This document shows, one piece after another, positions 6,337 through 9,864 of a stretch of DNA of 9,864 nucleotides; the stretch's first letter is position 1; every line of letters begins with the position of its first letter. The notes beneath the pieces were generated by a model that searched no databases, was not told the origin of the DNA, and was given only the letters and a program-made list of their open reading frames with translations. The translations under genes were made by a program, and so were the position numbers. Location of the stretch: positions 1-9,864 of the forward strand of contig CAZUVM010000051.1 in NCBI GenBank assembly GCA_964623885.1, given 5' to 3'. The stretch is from CAZUVM01 sp964623885 (GTDB lineage Bacteria > Verrucomicrobiota > Verrucomicrobiia > Limisphaerales > UBA8199).

Positions 6337-9300
6337 ATGTGTTGGTGCAGCACGACCGCGGCGACAAGCCGGTCTTTTTTGCTTGTCATTGGCCTCGCAG
6401 CGACCGCGGCTGTTGCGACCCATGCGCAGGAGTTAGTCCAGGGAAGCCCTATCTTGGGAGCAGCCGGCGTCCGAGAGACGACGGGCCAGATTATGGCTCG
6501 GGAAAAAGCTCAATCGGGTCAAAGCATGGCGTTGCATGTGGCCCCGCGTTTCGTTCCTTCGCTACCTGCCACCAGTGCAGCGGTATCCGCGTTAGCACCT
6601 GCCGGGCAGATTAACAAACCGCTAGGCCAACAAACTGTCAGCCCGACGATCAACTTCACCGCCGCTAACTTCAACGATTGCTCCGGTTGGCCTCCGGACA
6701 CGATGGGAACCATTGGTCCAACTCAGTTCATAACGGCGCTCAACGGGCGAATCCGCTCTTTCGACAAAAGCACAGGTGTAGCCGATGGCGCCATCAATGC
6801 GAACACCGATACATTCTTCAGCTCAGTAATGACCACTGGCTCGAATTTTACTACCGATCCACGTATCCGTTACGATCGTTTGTCCGATCGCTGGTTCATC
6901 ATCATGATCGATGTCCCTGGGCAGCAGGGTAAATTGCCCAATCGCGTTATGATCGCCATGAGCGACTCGGGCATCATTACGAGCGGTACGGTCTGGACTT
7001 TTTTTCAGTTCGCCGGGGATCCGACCAACTTTGCCGACTATCCCACGCTCGGGATTGATGTGAACGCGCTCTACATCGGCGCGAACATCTTTTCCACGTC
7101 GAGCGGATCGTTCGTGAACACGACGGCATTTGTAGTGCAGAAGAGTTCTTTGCTCAGCGGCGGACCAATTGTGGTGACGTCTTTTACCGGATTGATCGTC
7201 ACGGGAGGACATCCCCGGACGACCTCAGGGCCCTTTACGCCCCAAGGCGTGGATAACTACGATCCGGCGGCGACAGAGGGGTACTTTATTGGAGTGGATA
7301 TCAACTCGACGAGTACGTTACGATTGCGCCGAGTGTCCAACCCGGGTGGCACCCCTTCTTTGTCTGGAAACGTGAACATAACCGTTGCCAGCTTTGCCGC
7401 TCCAATAGACGTCACTGTGCAAGGCACTAGCGGGACCATAGACTCGCTCGGCTCGCCGGCGCGCTTGCTGGCTGCCCATTACCGGAACGGCTCCCTTTGG
7501 ACGTCGCATAATGTGGGTGTAAACAGTAGCGGCGGCAACAGCAGTCCGGACCGTGACGGCGTGCGGTGGTACCAGATCACCGGCATTCCCACGGGGCAGA
7601 CACCCAGCGTAGTTCAGTCAGGCACGGTGTTTTCGAGCGCATCTTCGAGTCTGAGTTACTGGATGGGGACAATCATGGTCTCGGGCCAGGGTCATGCGGC
7701 TGTAGGCTTCACAGCGGCCGGCGCTAGCAGCCTGCTCAATGCCGCCACGACCGGCCGCTTGGTCGGTGACCCCGCTGGCACAATGGGTACCCCTGTCACT
7801 TACACCGCCAGTTCATCCACTTACAATCCATCCGACGGCAGTTCGCCTCATCGCTGGGGCGATTATTCTTACACCAGCCTGGATCCATCCGACGACATGA
7901 CCATGTGGACGATCCAGGAATGGTGCCAGTCCTCAGGCAACGGCTTCGCTGTGCAGGTGGCGAAACTGCTCGCGCCTCCGCCCGCCACGCCCATCTCTTG
8001 CTCACCGAGCGTGCTTACCCAGGGCGTTGCCAATGTGACGCTGACGGTGACGGGCTCGATCGCCGGCGGCACAGGCTTCTTTGATCCTGGCGCAGGTTTC
8101 TCAAACCATCTGGCCCTAAGCATAGGCGGCGGAGGTGTTACGGTGAGCAACATCACATATCTGAATCCCTCCAATTTCACCGCGGTCGTCAGCGTTGCGG
8201 CGAATGCCCAACCCGGTGCGCGACTGCTCGCAGTCACAAACCCTGATGGCCAAACCGCCACCAATACTGCCACATTGTTGACGATTTCATCCGGCTCGAA
8301 TAATCCTCCCTCACTCGCCGCCATTCCGAATCAGGTGACCTCGGTTGGCACAACCCTCAGTTACACGAACACCGCCACAGACCCGGATAGCCCGCCGCAA
8401 ATCCTTGGGTTCAGCCTGGGAGCGTCCACCGCCAACAACGCGAATATCAACGCCATTAACGGCGTATTCACCTGGACCCCGCTCACGGCACAACTTGGCT
8501 CGAACTTCTTTACCGTGATCGTCACGGACAATGGTTCGCCGCCTTTGAGCGCTACACAAACATTCAGCGTTTTAGTCCTCCAAAGTAACAGTCCACCCAC
8601 TCTAGCACCCGTTGCTAACCAGAAAGTCGCGGTCGGAATGACTTTGACCATCACCAATTCGGCTAGCGATTCGGATGGCGATCAACTGACCTTCAGCCTC
8701 GGCGCAGGCGCGCCGACCGGCGCTACGGTCAACTCGACTAACGGCGTTTTCAAGTGGGTGCCGACACAAATCCAAATCGGCACTAACGCGCTCAGCGTGG
8801 TGGTAACCGATAGTGGTGTGCCGCCGCTAAGTGCTACGCAAAGCTTCAGTGTAGTCGTTGTGCAAAGCAACAGCCCGCCCGTTCTGGCCCCCATTGCCAA
8901 CCGTGAAGTGGCTGTTGGAATGACGTTACTCGTTACTAACGTTGCTTCCGACGCCGACGGAGACAGTTTGATTTTCAGTCTCGGACCGGGCGCAGCGACC
9001 AACGCGACTATTAACGCAACTAACGGCCTGTTCTCGTGGGCGCCCAACTCGACCCAACTCGGCAGTAATCAGTTCAGCGTCATCGTCACCGACAACGGTT
9101 TTCCAGTCCTCAGCGCCACTCAAAGTTTCAGTGTGCTCGTCGTGCCGAGTAACAGCCCGCCCTTATTGGCATCGATCCCAAATCAAATAATGGCTGTGGG
9201 TATGACCCTGACTTATACCAACTCCGCCTCGGATTCCGATGGGGATCAGCTGACTTTCAGCCTGGCCTCCGGCGCGCCCGGCAACGCCAGCATTAACCCC

Positions 9301-9864
9301 ACTAACGGCATATTTACCTGGTCACCCACTCAGGCTCAGATCGGCAGCAACTTTTTCAAAGTTATTGTCACAGACAACGGCTTCCCACCTTTAAGTGCTA
9401 CACAGAGCTTCAATGCAGTGGTCGTGCAAAGCAACAGCCCACCCGTGCTTGCACCTATTCCCGATCGCGAAGTGGCTATAGGGATGACCTTGCTTATCAC
9501 GAATGCAGCCACCGATGCCGACGGCGACCAGTTGACGTTCAGCCTCGGGCCGGGCGCAGCGACCAACGCAACCATCAATGCCACCAACGGACTTTTCTCA
9601 TGGGCACCCAACTCAACCCAACTGGGTAGTAATCAGTTCAGCGTAGTCGTCACCGACAACGGTTTCCCATCTCTCAGCGCCACTCAGAGTTTCAATGTAC
9701 TGGTCGTGCCCAGCAATAGCCCGCCGGTCCTCGCGCCGATTCCAAATCAAATGCTGGCTGTGGGTATGACCCTGATTTATACCAACTCGGCGACCGATTC
9801 AGACGGTGATCAATTAACATTCAGCCTGGGCTCAGGTGCGCCGGGCAACGCCAGCATCAACGCG
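6337..9864 (+). CDS. Large secreted protein with unknown N-terminal module and tandem Ig/cadherin-like repeats; C-terminus cut by window edge
   Basis: The frame opens after a stop at 6325-6327 and is uninterrupted to the right edge, giving 1176 residues. A signal peptide (hydrophobic core at about 14-28) probably ends after ATHA at residue 30, so the protein is exported. Residues ~105-545 form a module with the motifs WPPDTMG (118-124), DPRIRYDRLSDRWF, DYPTLGID and RWGDYS (506-511), then a QEWC box. I know this arrangement only from secreted proteins without assigned function; a beta-propeller-like fold is a guess. Residues ~553-650 look like an IPT/TIG-type Ig domain (PSVLTQG..., FFDPGAGFSN, VTNPDGQ). 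From residue 654 come tandem Ig/cadherin-like (He_PIG-like) repeats, each with TDNG-P-LSATQ near its end. No enzyme motif or cell-wall anchor is visible, and an anchor or sorting domain may lie in the missing C-terminus. The start at ATG 6337 has a weak ribosome binding site. ATG at 6493 would lose the signal peptide. Confidence 0.92.
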   Translation, partial: MCWCSTTAATSRSFLLVIGLAATAAVATHAQELVQGSPILGAAGVRETTGQIMAREKAQSGQSMALHVAPRFVPSLPATSAAVSALAPAGQINKPLGQQTVSPTINFTAANFNDCSGWPPDTMGTIGPTQFITALNGRIRSFDKSTGVADGAINANTDTFFSSVMTTGSNFTTDPRIRYDRLSDRWFIIMIDVPGQQGKLPNRVMIAMSDSGIITSGTVWTFFQFAGDPTNFADYPTLGIDVNALYIGANIFSTSSGSFVNTTAFVVQKSSLLSGGPIVVTSFTGLIVTGGHPRTTSGPFTPQGVDNYDPAATEGYFIGVDINSTSTLRLRRVSNPGGTPSLSGNVNITVASFAAPIDVTVQGTSGTIDSLGSPARLLAAHYRNGSLWTSHNVGVNSSGGNSSPDRDGVRWYQITGIPTGQTPSVVQSGTVFSSASSSLSYWMGTIMVSGQGHAAVGFTAAGASSLLNAATTGRLVGDPAGTMGTPVTYTASSSTYNPSDGSSPHRWGDYSYTSLDPSDDMTMWTIQEWCQSSGNGFAVQVAKLLAPPPATPISCSPSVLTQGVANVTLTVTGSIAGGTGFFDPGAGFSNHLALSIGGGGVTVSNITYLNPSNFTAVVSVAANAQPGARLLAVTNPDGQTATNTATLLTISSGSNNPPSLAAIPNQVTSVGTTLSYTNTATDPDSPPQILGFSLGASTANNANINAINGVFTWTPLTAQLGSNFFTVIVTDNGSPPLSATQTFSVLVLQSNSPPTLAPVANQKVAVGMTLTITNSASDSDGDQLTFSLGAGAPTGATVNSTNGVFKWVPTQIQIGTNALSVVVTDSGVPPLSATQSFSVVVVQSNSPPVLAPIANREVAVGMTLLVTNVASDADGDSLIFSLGPGAATNATINATNGLFSWAPNSTQLGSNQFSVIVTDNGFPVLSATQSFSVLVVPSNSPPLLASIPNQIMAVGMTLTYTNSASDSDGDQLTFSLASGAPGNASINPTNGIFTWSPTQAQIGSNFFKVIVTDNGFPPLSATQSFNAVVVQSNSPPVLAPIPDREVAIGMTLLITNAATDADGDQLTFSLGPGAATNATINATNGLFSWAPNSTQLGSNQFSVVVTDNGFPSLSATQSFNVLVVPSNSPPVLAPIPNQMLAVGMTLIYTNSATDSDGDQLTFSLGSGAPGNASINA
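8296..9864 (+). repeat. Tandem protein-coding repeat array (six Ig/cadherin-like units, last one partial)
   Basis: Units start at 8296 (288 bases, 96 residues), 8584, 8866, 9148 and 9430 (282 bases, 94 residues each), and 9712, which is cut by the window edge after 51 residues. Each begins SN(N/S)PP and contains an aspartate-rich motif, then TNG-F-W, then an -VTD-G-P-LSAT- segment. Unit 1 is divergent (DPDSPPQ in place of DxDGD). Units 2, 4 and 6 are one type (DSDGDQLTFSL; 2 and 4 end in VVVQ). Units 3 and 5 are a second type (DADGD, GPGAATNATINATNG; end in LVVP). The underlying period from unit 2 onward is therefore a 564-base pair of domains. The array evidently continues beyond 9864. Confidence 0.93.

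Noticed and set aside
6823..9611. Several minus-strand open frames of 60-150 codons opposite the repeat protein, some valine- and leucine-rich
   Set aside because: They are antisense shadows of the repeats: their sequences recur with the repeat period, they lack start contexts, and the plus-strand frame shows clear protein-level conservation.
8296..9864. Periodic 282-base repeats as a CRISPR or non-coding satellite
   Set aside because: The period is an exact multiple of three, the frame is open throughout, and differences are mostly synonymous, so the array is a protein-domain repeat.

Overview
The window looks like chromosomal DNA from a free-living Gram-negative bacterium, moderately GC-rich by eye. 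The best guess is a member of Verrucomicrobiota or a related PVC or Acidobacteria lineage. That guess rests on the style of the genes: a very long secreted protein with tandem Ig/cadherin-like repeats of the 'SNSPPVLAPI...' type, and an ECF sigma / zinc-finger anti-sigma / YgaP-like membrane protein / TolC-HlyD-RND cluster. There is no rRNA or other taxonomic marker, so the assignment is inference. I saw no RNA genes, CRISPR arrays, insertion sequences or attachment sites.

Positions 1-6243 are read on the minus strand and form one six-gene block. In transcription order it holds an ECF sigma factor (6243-5614), a small soluble zinc-finger anti-sigma factor (5551-5306), a short two-helix YgaP-like (DUF2892) membrane protein (about 5202-4969), a TolC-type outer membrane channel (4920-3595), an RND periplasmic adaptor lipoprotein (3598-2525) and an RND inner-membrane pump. 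The pump starts at 2528 and runs off the left edge with 842 residues visible. The last three genes overlap by 4 bases each (ATGA and GTGA), as expected for a co-translated tripartite efflux pump. A bipartite motif (TTGTAAC, 14 bases, CGGCTC) occurs with identical spacing in front of the anti-sigma gene and in front of the YgaP-like gene. A degenerate version with the same spacing lies in front of the sigma gene. The simplest reading is that the sigma factor drives this whole region, including itself and its own inhibitor, to induce the pump under some stress. The stress and the pumped substrate cannot be read from the sequence.

Positions 6244-6336 are a 93-base divergent intergenic region.

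Positions 6337-9864 are read on the plus strand and carry one open gene that runs off the right edge, with 1176 residues visible. It encodes a signal peptide, a large N-terminal module of unknown function, an IPT/TIG-like domain and at least six tandem Ig/cadherin-like repeats of 94-96 residues. From the second repeat on, two repeat types alternate (A-B-A-B-A). The protein is predicted to be exported and probably acts at or outside the cell surface. No functional link to the efflux operon is visible beyond the shared divergent promoter region.
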